Assembly (NCBI RefSeq): GCF_006385785.1
Contig: NZ_VFSH01000001.1
Span: 206,728-270,727 of the forward strand
DNA length: 64,000 nt
Reading direction: 5' to 3'
Origin: Streptococcus shenyangsis
GTDB taxonomy: Bacteria > Bacillota > Bacilli > Lactobacillales > Streptococcaceae
Shown here: in pieces, positions 39,850-46,615 of the stretch
Layout: the number at the start of each line of letters is the position of its first letter
How positions within the stretch are numbered: the first letter of the stretch is position 1
Position numbers and translations under genes: made by a program
The notes under the pieces: model-generated
Databases searched by the model: none
Seen by the model: only the letters and a program-made list of their open reading frames with translations
What the model was told of the DNA's origin: nothing

Positions 39850-40009
39850 ATTATTTCCTTTTCTTTTGCCTTTTCTTATACAGGTTTCCACCCACTCCAA
39901 ACGCTGGGCGATTGCCCCAAGTTGGCGAACGCTTGTAGCGGTGTTTCATGAGTAATTACCCATCTTTCAGCTAAACAAGGCCTTAGAATCACCCTGTCAG
40001 CGCTTGATT

Positions 40010-40038
40010 TCAAAACCTTTTCTAATTGCTTGCCTGCT
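40010..40038. repeat. 29-bp perfect direct repeat, copy 1
   Basis: It begins TCAAAACCTTTTCTAATTGC and ends TTGCCTGCT, and is identical to 44513-44541. This copy lies 20 bp before the small-RNA promoter. Confidence 0.95.
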
Positions 40039-40058
40039 CTTCGGTTTTTCGTTTGTAT

Positions 40059-40087
40059 TTGATAAAATAGCTGTTTTCTGCTATAAT
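40059..40087 (+). promoter_or_regulatory. Promoter of an orphan small RNA
   Basis: TTGATA and TATAAT are exactly 17 bp apart on the plus strand, opposite to the surrounding genes, predicting a start near 40094. Confidence 0.75.
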
Positions 40088-40093
40088 CGGAGC

Positions 40094-40168
40094 ATAGAAA
40101 AAATTTCTATATCCTTAATCTTGTCGCTTGCTCTCCTCGGTCAAAATTTGAGCAAGTGATTTTTTTAT
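40094..40168 (+). ncRNA. Candidate satellite small RNA with UCUCCUC loop
   Basis: From the predicted start the RNA has a perfect 7-bp hairpin (ATAGAAA / TTTCTAT, 40094-40110), a short linker, then a 10-bp stem (TCGCTTGCTC / GAGCAAGTGA with one G-U pair) ending in TTTTTTT. The 16-base loop starts TCCTC, so UCUCCUC is available to pair with Shine-Dalgarno sequences. No reading frame of note is inside. The terminator overlaps the stop codon of the gene at 40165-40425. Expression is not shown. Confidence 0.6.
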
Positions 40169-40425
40169 TTTCTTTTTGCATGATTACTACCTGACTTTGG
40201 TTTATAAAGCAAGTCTTTACTTTCGATAAGATCCAGAATCCAGCTGAATCCCTGCTCCACCGTTTCAAGAAATGCGCCCAGGTCTTCACTGTCCAAGTTC
40301 TCGTAGTTCATACAAAGATATTCGGCTAGTTGTCTGTCTTTCTCAACTAGCTTTTTAAAATCCTTGGGATACTTAGGAATTTCTAATCCCTTGGCATTTG
40401 TAACTGTCTTAAAATCATTTTCCAT
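40165..40425 (-). CDS. Satellite protein of 86 residues, unknown
   Basis: The acidic, helical protein starts MENDFKTVTNAKGLEIPKYP and has DLGAFLETVEQGFSWILDLI in the middle. It lies 11 bp after the Rha gene. Family not recognised. Its 3' end is convergent with the candidate small RNA. Confidence 0.6.
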   Translation of the reverse strand: MENDFKTVTNAKGLEIPKYPKDFKKLVEKDRQLAEYLCMNYENLDSEDLGAFLETVEQGFSWILDLIESKDLLYKPKSGSNHAKRK

Positions 40426-40436
40426 TTTCTATACTC

Positions 40437-41042
40437 CTATACTTTAAAAATTAATTCCTTAATTTCTGAATATCCCCTATTCAAATTAATCATAGCTATT
40501 GCCATATCTTCCAAACGTTGATAGTTTGTCAGTTCTGCACTTGTCAAGCCATCAATGCCGTTCTTACTTTCTCGCTCCTTCATGAGTTGCGCTTTATTCT
40601 TCCCTGTCGCTCCCTTTAGCAGTAAGTTTGTAAGGGTACTATAGGCATGCTTGGGGGCTTTCTCCCATGTTTGAATAGCTTCGGTTAAGGTCTTGCGCTT
40701 TGGCTTTTCCAGTTCCCTTTGAAGATAGCGTTTAGAAAGTTCATCACGCATTTCAAAGAATGCTTTGACTAGGTTCATTTTGAATTGCCGTACTGGTTCG
40801 GTATTCTTTAGATAAGTGATCAGCAAGGTTGCCTGTTGCTCATTCAGAAGATAGATTTTTTTCGGTTGCCCTCTCTTATCTAATTTATGGATTTTAAATC
40901 CAAGTATTCCCAACGCTTCAAAATCAGCTTTATTGTCTCTGACTAAGCGTGTAATAGTATGGTGCTGTACTTCAGCACATTCAGCGATAATCTCGCTCGT
41001 AGTATACGGCTCTTTCTTGCCGTCCATGTAAACCAGTTCCAT
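40437..41042 (-). CDS. Rha-family phage regulatory protein
   Basis: The 201-residue protein has an N-terminal Rha domain (TTSEIIAECAEVQHHTITRL, DFEALGILGFKIH, GQPKKIYLLNEQQATLLITY) and a C-terminal ANT-like extension. Rha proteins are early regulators that can interfere with phage growth in some hosts. The start at 41042 follows AGGAG; the longer in-frame extension to 41168 has no such site and reads as non-coding. Confidence 0.85.
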   Translation of the reverse strand: MELVYMDGKKEPYTTSEIIAECAEVQHHTITRLVRDNKADFEALGILGFKIHKLDKRGQPKKIYLLNEQQATLLITYLKNTEPVRQFKMNLVKAFFEMRDELSKRYLQRELEKPKRKTLTEAIQTWEKAPKHAYSTLTNLLLKGATGKNKAQLMKERESKNGIDGLTSAELTNYQRLEDMAIAMINLNRGYSEIKELIFKV

Positions 41043-41280
41043 TGGTTCACTCCTTTCTTCTTTTGTCAGTGCTTGCCACCTAAAACAGTACCAAGGTAAA
41101 GCATTAAGGTAGGGTAAAATCGGAGAATATGAACCCCTACAAACCCTTGATACTGCTATAGGTAGCAAGCAAATTACACTAGCGAATATTTAGCTAGATC
41201 TGTTTATCAATCCCCAGTGGTAAAGCACCACATGAGAAATCTGTAAATGTAGAGTAGTATTGCGATTAGTTCGCTCCTTT

Positions 41281-41469
41281 CTAATAGTCTTTGGCAAGCC
41301 ATTCCATAACACTAGCATATATTCTTTTGGGCGCTTTATAATCTCCCTTCAAAATTTTAGGAACTGTTCTAGACGCTACACCAATTTCTAGAGCTAGTTC
41401 ATAATTTTTTAGTTGCAAATCAGCTTTTTTCCTTCTTAATGCTTTCGCCTGTTCTTGTGTGATAAGCAT
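41281..41469 (-). CDS. Cro-like helix-turn-helix regulator
   Basis: The 62-residue protein has helix-turn-helix LALEIGVASRTVPKILKG (about 27-44). The start at 41469 follows AAGGAG. It is first in the leftward operon and divergent from the CI-like gene, forming the element's switch. Confidence 0.8.
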   Translation of the reverse strand: MLITQEQAKALRRKKADLQLKNYELALEIGVASRTVPKILKGDYKAPKRIYASVMEWLAKDY

Positions 41470-41517
41470 TTTTCTTTCTCCTTTCCCTTTTTTTATTCTC
41501 ATTTCAAGAACAAATTG

Positions 41518-41546
41518 ATTATATAATCTTATTTTGAGAATGTCAA
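41518..41546 (-). promoter_or_regulatory. Leftward early promoter of the satellite
   Basis: A consensus TTGACA-17 bp-TATAAT on the minus strand. TTTGAGAAT-like motifs at 41495-41501 (inverted), 41533-41541 and 41563-41571 surround it and are good operator candidates for the two regulators. Confidence 0.85.
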
Positions 41547-41597
41547 GCATTTTTGTTCTTTTTTTGAGAATTTTTTGTAGATAATATTTTTTTACTA

Positions 41598-41606
41598 TGA
41601 TATAAT
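41598..41606 (+). promoter_or_regulatory. Rightward repressor promoter (extended -10)
   Basis: TGATATAAT is an extended -10 with a weak -35 17 bp upstream (TAGATA). It serves the repressor gene at 41641. Confidence 0.6.
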
Positions 41607-41640
41607 CAATTCAAAAAGTACTTGAATTAGGTGGTATCAC

Positions 41641-42186
41641 ATGAAAATTAAACTTAAAGAACTGAGGGAGAAAGAAAAAATATCTTTAAATAAACTCAAA
41701 AACATTTTGAAAGAAGAATACGATATAACAGTATCCGATAGTCAACTAATGTACTACGAAAATGAAATTAGAAAACCTAGAGATGAAAATATATGGTCAG
41801 CTTTAGCTGATCACTTCGGAGTAAGTGTCGCTTACTTATTAGGGCACGAAGATGAACAAAATATTTTAAAAATAATCCAAAGTAACGAATTTAAAAAATT
41901 ACTTAATGATATAGATATTGAAAAAATAAATGAACTTAGTTCAGCATACAAAAACGTTGAAGAACATATAAATAATCCTGTAAAGTATAACAATTTTGGA
42001 AAAGGATTGCTTAATCATAGCCAATCGTATATGTTTACAATTGAAGAACTAATAAATGCTGATAAAGAGAACAATACAAATTTTGCAGATATTTTAATCA
42101 ACTATATTTCTTTAAATGACTATGATAAAAAAATAGCTTTTGATTTAGTTCAAAAACTATCTGATAGAGACGACGAAAAGGAGTAA
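41641..42186 (+). CDS. CI-like satellite repressor (XRE helix-turn-helix)
   Basis: The 181-residue protein has an N-terminal HTH (LREKEKISLNKLKNILKEEY, SQLMYYENEIRKPRDENIW, LADHFGVSVAYLLGHED) and a helical C-terminal domain without the Ser-Lys peptidase dyad of LexA-type repressors. Induction is therefore likely by a helper-phage antirepressor rather than self-cleavage, as known for satellites. It begins a rightward transcript that continues into two cargo genes. Confidence 0.85.
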   Translation: MKIKLKELREKEKISLNKLKNILKEEYDITVSDSQLMYYENEIRKPRDENIWSALADHFGVSVAYLLGHEDEQNILKIIQSNEFKKLLNDIDIEKINELSSAYKNVEEHINNPVKYNNFGKGLLNHSQSYMFTIEELINADKENNTNFADILINYISLNDYDKKIAFDLVQKLSDRDDEKE

Positions 42187-42191
42187 CCCCC

Positions 42192-42461
42192 ATGGGATTT
42201 TTTGATACTGTAAAACAAAAAGGTAGTTTTTCTACCGCTTCTGGAGTAAATGGACTACACTACGTTGTCCTTCAGGTAACTTTGAAAGAAAAGTTTTTCG
42301 GCACTGGATCAGGAAACCTTACAGAATTAGAAGATGTTATCAATAAACAAGCTTCTAAAGGTTATCGCCTGCATACCATCACAACCGCCAATGGTGGAAG
42401 CAAAGGACTAGGCGGTGGAGACCGTATTCAAGCCACAATGGTATTTGAGAAAATTCTATAA
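42192..42461 (+). CDS. DUF4177-type small protein
   Basis: The 89-residue protein has a YVVLQVTLKEKF strand, NLTELEDVINKQASKGYRLH and a C-terminal QATMVFEKIL, which fits DUF4177. It starts 5 bp after the repressor with AGGAG inside the repressor end, so it is expressed in the integrated state. Function unknown. Confidence 0.75.
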   Translation: MGFFDTVKQKGSFSTASGVNGLHYVVLQVTLKEKFFGTGSGNLTELEDVINKQASKGYRLHTITTANGGSKGLGGGDRIQATMVFEKIL

Positions 42462-42507
42462 TCCCCCATCTTTTATCAGAAAAACATCAGCATATAGGAG
42501 ACTACTT

Positions 42508-43047
42508 ATGAAAAAATTACTAAGCACATCAGCTGTTTTACTTTCTGCTACTGTCCTAGTGGCTTGCTCTAACAATCAATCAACTACTAAAGATAGCTCG
42601 GAGCAACCAAAAACGGAGCAAAAAAACACTACTTCAACAAACGTTAAAACCAAAGTAGATAACAGTAAATACGACAATCTAATTTCTGAAATCAAATCAA
42701 AATTAGATCCTGAATCAACTGGAGCAATAAGCGTTAAAATTCAAAATAACGTAATCGATTCAGATTCATCCGAACCGCATGATACAATCATGATTTTGCT
42801 AACTGGAACGGCTAAAGATAGCGCAAAAGAGACTATGGACGCAATCAATTCAAATTCTGCTACAACTAATCAGCAAAATGCAATTACCGTATTTCGGATG
42901 TCTATATCTGAGTTTGCTAAAAAATTACCAGACGACAATACTACTCTTTCCCTTGGATATGAAAAATCCGCTGATCAATACGACTTAATCGCAAAATCTT
43001 CAAAACAAAAAGATTTTATCCCTGTTGGAGAAATCATCGTACAATAA
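42508..43047 (+). CDS. Satellite-encoded lipoprotein, unknown
   Basis: The 179-residue protein has a lipoprotein signal with lipobox LVAC (Cys20), a Ser/Thr/Lys/Gln-rich linker (about 22-55) and a compact C-terminal domain. The start at 42508 has AGGAG; the upstream in-frame ATG overlaps the DUF4177 gene. Its location with the repressor suggests expression while integrated. Lipoproteins in this position of lactic phages can block superinfection, so that is a testable idea only. Confidence 0.8.
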   Translation: MKKLLSTSAVLLSATVLVACSNNQSTTKDSSEQPKTEQKNTTSTNVKTKVDNSKYDNLISEIKSKLDPESTGAISVKIQNNVIDSDSSEPHDTIMILLTGTAKDSAKETMDAINSNSATTNQQNAITVFRMSISEFAKKLPDDNTTLSLGYEKSADQYDLIAKSSKQKDFIPVGEIIVQ

Positions 43048-43284
43048 AAAATCCCCCATATTCGCCAATAGAACCCCTATTTCTAAGGTCTATTGTGCAA
43101 AAACAGGGGAAATTGAAGAATAGAAAGCCGATTTTACAGACTAAAGTGCAAAAAACGGCAAAATTGACAAATAGAAAAAGACAAGCCTGCTACCGCTAAC
43201 TTGTCTGACAATGCAATAAAAGCAATGTTCCCAGCGTTGAGTTTTTTCGATACTCAAAAATTTTTAAAAAACAAACTAAAAATA
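43048..43284. other. Intergenic segment with a 33-bp imperfect direct repeat
   Basis: 43095-43127 and 43146-43178 share GTGCAAAAA, AAATTGA and AATAGAAA blocks (26 of 33 identical, spacing 51 bp). A GACAAG / CTTGTC inverted repeat follows near 43180-43206 and may end the lipoprotein transcript. No gene seen. Confidence 0.6.
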
Positions 43285-43313
43285 TTGACAAAAACTAAAA
43301 ATTACAGTATTAT
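43285..43313 (+). promoter_or_regulatory. Promoter of the abiF leader RNA and gene
   Basis: TTGACA and TATTAT are 17 bp apart, with a start predicted near 43320. Confidence 0.8.
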
Positions 43314-43319
43314 TAGGCA

Positions 43320-43392
43320 ATGAGAAGAGTTTCTGCTCCCAAGGGAACAGAGTACGCGAAACACCGCCTAGTGCTACTAGGTGGTGTTTTTG
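43320..43392 (+). ncRNA. AbiF-associated structured leader RNA
   Basis: About 73 nt with two hairpins. The first (about 43331-43351) is TCTG-C-TCCC / GGGA-A-CAGA. The second is an 11-bp stem (ACACCGCCTAG / CTAGGTGGTGT, one G-U) at 43361-43387 followed by TTTTT, a full intrinsic terminator 17 bp before the abiF start. A conserved structured RNA upstream of abiF-type genes is known and has been proposed to counter the toxin. Identity here rests on position and structure, not on a covariance search. Confidence 0.7.
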
Positions 43393-43408
43393 TATACAAG
43401 GAATATAT

Positions 43409-44383
43409 ATGAAACCATTTCAAACATTAGATGAACAAATAAAACTTCTCCAATCTAGAGGTTTAGAAATAGATAACATAGAAGAATGCAAAAGATACCT
43501 TCTAACTAACAACTATTACAACGTCGTCAACGGATATAGTAAGTTTTTTCAAACATCAAAAGATAAATTTATAGCTGGTGCAGACTTTAGAGAAATAGCT
43601 GCAACACACTTTTACGATAAAGAAATTAAATCAGCTTTTTTAAAAGCAATTATAGATGCAGAAAAACACTTTAAATCCGTACTGGCATATCGTTTTTCAG
43701 AATCATATCCAAAGCCATACTCTTATCTAGATATTAATAATTTTGAAACACAAAAAGATGCAAAAAGGCTCGCACAAATTACAAATTTAATCAGTATATT
43801 AGCTAGAATACTCAATGAGTATAACAGGGATAAACAAAACAATTCTATAAAACACCACTATAAACAACATGGCGTTGTTCCTTTCTGGGTTATCATCAAT
43901 GAACTTACACTAGGGCAAGCATTTAACTTTTATAGAAATCTAAACACTGATATAAAAAATCAAATAGCTAGAGATTTATCACCATTCTTACAAGAAAATA
44001 TTGAATACATCCAAAATAGACCTAGTAAAGACCTTTTAAGCGGAAAGGCTTTAGAAAGTATTATTAAAAATATACTAGAAATTAGAAATATCACTGCTCA
44101 TAATAATAAACTTTTCAATTATAAATGTCGGGAGAATCTTCCACAACTAGCTTATTTTCACTATTACAATAATAATGCTAATACGTCAAGACAATCTGTA
44201 TATTATGTTTTTCTTGCCTTGCAATGCCTACTTGCGTCCACACAATACGCTCAATTACATAACACTATTATAAAAAGAACCAAAGCTCTAAATAAAAAAG
44301 CGCACTCCATTGAAGCCGGCATTGTATTGGATACACTTGGATTTCCGAATAATTGGTATAATATCACCGACACATTAAGATAG
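43409..44383 (+). CDS. abiF: AbiF-like abortive infection protein (Abi_2 family, HEPN)
   Basis: The 324-residue protein matches Abi_2 (AbiD/AbiF): N-terminal TLDEQIKLLQSRGLEI and RYLLTNNYYNVVNGY, a central VPFWVIINELTLGQAFNFY (about 157-175), and the HEPN RNase-type motif EIRNITAHNN with Arg226 and His231 (R-x4-H). AbiF-like HEPN proteins are thought to cut RNA and halt cell growth on phage infection. A terminated leader RNA precedes it. The start at 43409 follows AAGGA. Full length, no frameshift. It sits between the lipoprotein and integrase genes as satellite cargo. Confidence 0.88.
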   Translation: MKPFQTLDEQIKLLQSRGLEIDNIEECKRYLLTNNYYNVVNGYSKFFQTSKDKFIAGADFREIAATHFYDKEIKSAFLKAIIDAEKHFKSVLAYRFSESYPKPYSYLDINNFETQKDAKRLAQITNLISILARILNEYNRDKQNNSIKHHYKQHGVVPFWVIINELTLGQAFNFYRNLNTDIKNQIARDLSPFLQENIEYIQNRPSKDLLSGKALESIIKNILEIRNITAHNNKLFNYKCRENLPQLAYFHYYNNNANTSRQSVYYVFLALQCLLASTQYAQLHNTIIKRTKALNKKAHSIEAGIVLDTLGFPNNWYNITDTLR

Positions 44384-44512
44384 AACTACTTGCAATATAT
44401 GGGCCTTTTCAAACCCCATATCCGCCTTGTTTCCTATTCTGCTACAATTTACCGTCTGACTGCTTAAAATCGAAAATAGGGGCATTCTCGTAGCTCCTCG
44501 CATGGTATAAAC

Positions 44513-44541
44513 TCAAAACCTTTTCTAATTGCTTGCCTGCT
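44513..44541. repeat. 29-bp perfect direct repeat, copy 2
   Basis: Identical to 40010-40038 and in the same orientation. It ends 22 bp before the integrase start. The rest of 44384-44563 shows no gene. Confidence 0.95.
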
Positions 44542-44563
44542 GATGGAAAAAGGAGTTAAAACC

Positions 44564-45730
44564 ATGAAAATTACACAACACACGAAAAAAGACGGATCAG
44601 CAGTCTACCGCTCTAGTATCTATCTTGGCATTGATTCTGTAACTGGTAAGAAGGTCAAGACTACCATATCAGCACGAACAAAAAAAGAACTCAGAAATAA
44701 GGCCATTCAGGCCAAGGTAGAATTTGAGAAAAACGGCTCTACACGGAAACAACGCTCACATATAACAACCTATAGCGAACTTGTGGACTTATTCTGGCAA
44801 ACCTACCAGCATACCATAAAGACTAATACGCAGATAAAGATAAAAGGTTGCTTAAATAATTACCTCTTGCCCTCATTTGGTACTTACAAACTAGATAAAC
44901 TTACACCTGTCATTATCCAAACTCAGGTAAATAAATGGGCGGATGAGTACAATCAGGACGGAACGGGATATAAAGAATACAATCACCTTCATGCCTTAAA
45001 TAAACGTATACTACAGTATGGAGTTTCTATCCAGACATTAAACAATAACCCTGCTCGTGACGTTGTCATTCCTAGAAAGATAACAAGAGATAAACAAGAA
45101 ATTAAATACTTTCAAGATCAGGAACTTAAAAACTTCCTCTCCTATCTCGATAACCTGGAGAATACCTTTGTCAATTTCTATGATACTGTGCTTTATAAAA
45201 CGCTCCTAGCTACTGGACTGCGCATCCGTGAATGTCTGGCCCTAGAATGGTCTGATATTGACCTGCAGAACGGAACAATCGATATTAACAAAACACTCAA
45301 CATTTTAAACCAGGTAAACACTCCTAAGACAAAATCAAGCTATAGAGTTCTAGATATCGATCATAAAACAGTACTCATGCTTCGTCTCTACCGAGCAAGA
45401 CAAGCAGAAAACGGTAGAAACATTGGCTTAACCTATGAGAAAGTATTCTCTGATAGCTTTGACAACTATGTCAATACTCGAAAGGTTGATTATCGCCTAC
45501 ATAAGCACTTAAAAAACGCTAACTGTACTGATTTAGGCTTTCACGCTTTCCGACATACTCACGCTAGTATCTTGCTTAATGCCGGACTACCATACAAGGA
45601 AATACAGACACGGCTTGGCCATGCAAAAATATCTGTAACTATGGACACTTACAGCCATTTATCAAAAGAGAACCAAAAAAGAGCAGTCTCATTCTTTGAA
45701 ACTGCCCTCGAAAAAATAAAAAGTTCTTAA
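44564..45730 (+). CDS. int: Tyrosine integrase of the satellite
   Basis: The 388-residue protein has an N-terminal AP2-like arm-binding domain (SIYLGIDSVTGKKVK), a core-binding domain (about 60-160) and a catalytic domain with ATGLRIRECLAL (Arg), HAFRHTHASILL (H-x-x-R) and LGHAKISVTMDTYSHL (His and Tyr nucleophile). The start at 44564 is set by AGGAG; the in-frame ATG at 44543 overlaps that site. Its stop codon lies inside attR. Confidence 0.95.
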   Translation: MKITQHTKKDGSAVYRSSIYLGIDSVTGKKVKTTISARTKKELRNKAIQAKVEFEKNGSTRKQRSHITTYSELVDLFWQTYQHTIKTNTQIKIKGCLNNYLLPSFGTYKLDKLTPVIIQTQVNKWADEYNQDGTGYKEYNHLHALNKRILQYGVSIQTLNNNPARDVVIPRKITRDKQEIKYFQDQELKNFLSYLDNLENTFVNFYDTVLYKTLLATGLRIRECLALEWSDIDLQNGTIDINKTLNILNQVNTPKTKSSYRVLDIDHKTVLMLRLYRARQAENGRNIGLTYEKVFSDSFDNYVNTRKVDYRLHKHLKNANCTDLGFHAFRHTHASILLNAGLPYKEIQTRLGHAKISVTMDTYSHLSKENQKRAVSFFETALEKIKSS

Positions 45731-45744
45731 AAAAGTCCACAAAA
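45720..45744. other. attR, right attachment site overlapping the int stop
   Basis: AAAGTTCTTAAAAAAGTCC then ACAAAA, 24 of 25 identical to attL. The TAA of int is at 45728-45730, inside the site. Confidence 0.8.
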
Positions 45745-45793
45745 TTAAAAAAGCGATACATAAAACCCTTATGTATCAACGATTATAGAATGA

Positions 45794-45828
45794 TTTCGGT
45801 ATAATTGACTATTATACCGAAATTTTCT
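45794..45828 (+). terminator. Terminator downstream of int
   Basis: The perfect 12-bp stem TTTCGGTATAAT / ATTATACCGAAA is followed by TTTTC. Confidence 0.85.
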
Positions 45829-45840
45829 CATTTTTAAAAG

Positions 45841-45880
45841 AAAAAGGGCGCTGGTAAAGGATAATCTTCACCAACTCCCT
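45841..45880 (-). terminator. Terminator of the thiamine-precursor ABC operon
   Basis: An imperfect stem (GGGAGTTGGTGAAG / CTTTACCAGCGCCC) has TTTTTCTTTT on the minus strand, just past the ATPase stop. Confidence 0.75.
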
Positions 45881-45886
45881 ATTTTT

Positions 45887-46615
45887 CTACTTATCTAAGC
45901 CTAATTCTACCAAGATTTGACGTTTGTAGGCAATCTTTTGAACTTCTTTGTCCTCATCTTCAGACCAGTCTAGTTTAATTTCTGAAACAATCTGCCCAGG
46001 GCGATTTTTCAAGATATAGATGCGGTCACTGAGATTGAGAGCCTCCTCGATACTGTGAGTAATAATCAAGGTTGTTAGCTGCAACTGCTTGTGAATTTCA
46101 AGGTACCAAGCGTGGAGTTCCATCTTGGTCATCTCATCCAAGGCGCTAAATGCCTCATCTAAGAGAAAGAGCTTGTGCCCAAAAAGGTAGGTCCGGAGTA
46201 AGGCTACACGCTGGCGCATCCCCCCACTAAGTTCATGAGGATACTTGTCCCGTACCGCCGTTAACTGGAAGGTAGCAAGAATTTCATCCGCACGGGCAAT
46301 GGCTTCCGCCTTATCCACTTTTTGAATCAAGAGGGGCAGGATGATATTACCAAGCACCGTCTTGTGCTCCAAGAGTAGATCCTTTTGCAACATATAACTC
46401 ACGCGCCCCTGGGGATTTTCTTCACCATCAAGGACAATTCTCCCTGACTGAACTTCTAAAATCCCAGCGATTAGATTAAAGAGGGTGGTCTTTCCTACAC
46501 CACTTGGGCCTAGGATAGAAACCACTTCACCTGAAGTCACCTGCAGGTTGATGTCTTCTAAAATCCTCTCCTGACCATAGGCATAACTGACGTGTTCTAG
46601 TCTAATTTCTGTCAT
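45887..46615 (-). CDS. thiZ: ABC transporter ATPase, thiamine-precursor (ThiZ-like)
   Basis: The 242-residue ATPase of the nitrate/taurine/pyrimidine-import class has Walker A GPSGVGKTTL (about 36-45), signature LSGGMRQR (about 129), LFLLDEAFSALD and switch His in IITHS. It energises uptake of a hydroxymethylpyrimidine-type thiamine precursor, inferred from the TPP riboswitch. Its start meets the stop of the binding-protein gene. Confidence 0.9.
   Translation of the reverse strand: MTEIRLEHVSYAYGQERILEDINLQVTSGEVVSILGPSGVGKTTLFNLIAGILEVQSGRIVLDGEENPQGRVSYMLQKDLLLEHKTVLGNIILPLLIQKVDKAEAIARADEILATFQLTAVRDKYPHELSGGMRQRVALLRTYLFGHKLFLLDEAFSALDEMTKMELHAWYLEIHKQLQLTTLIITHSIEEALNLSDRIYILKNRPGQIVSEIKLDWSEDEDKEVQKIAYKRQILVELGLDK

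Larger units (their letters stand above)
33914..45744. mobile_element. Integrated satellite (phage-inducible chromosomal island-like element)
   Basis: The 11.8-kb element between ctsR and the thiamine ABC operon is bounded by a 25-bp direct repeat with one mismatch. It has an integrase at the right end, divergent CI/Cro-like regulators, Rha, a replisome organizer with a DnaC-like loader, a capsid-like protein and a gp10-like protein. Portal, large terminase, tail and lysis genes are absent. This is the layout of Gram-positive satellites that depend on a helper phage. Cargo includes a lipoprotein, an AbiF-like defence gene and at least two candidate small RNAs. Confidence 0.85.
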
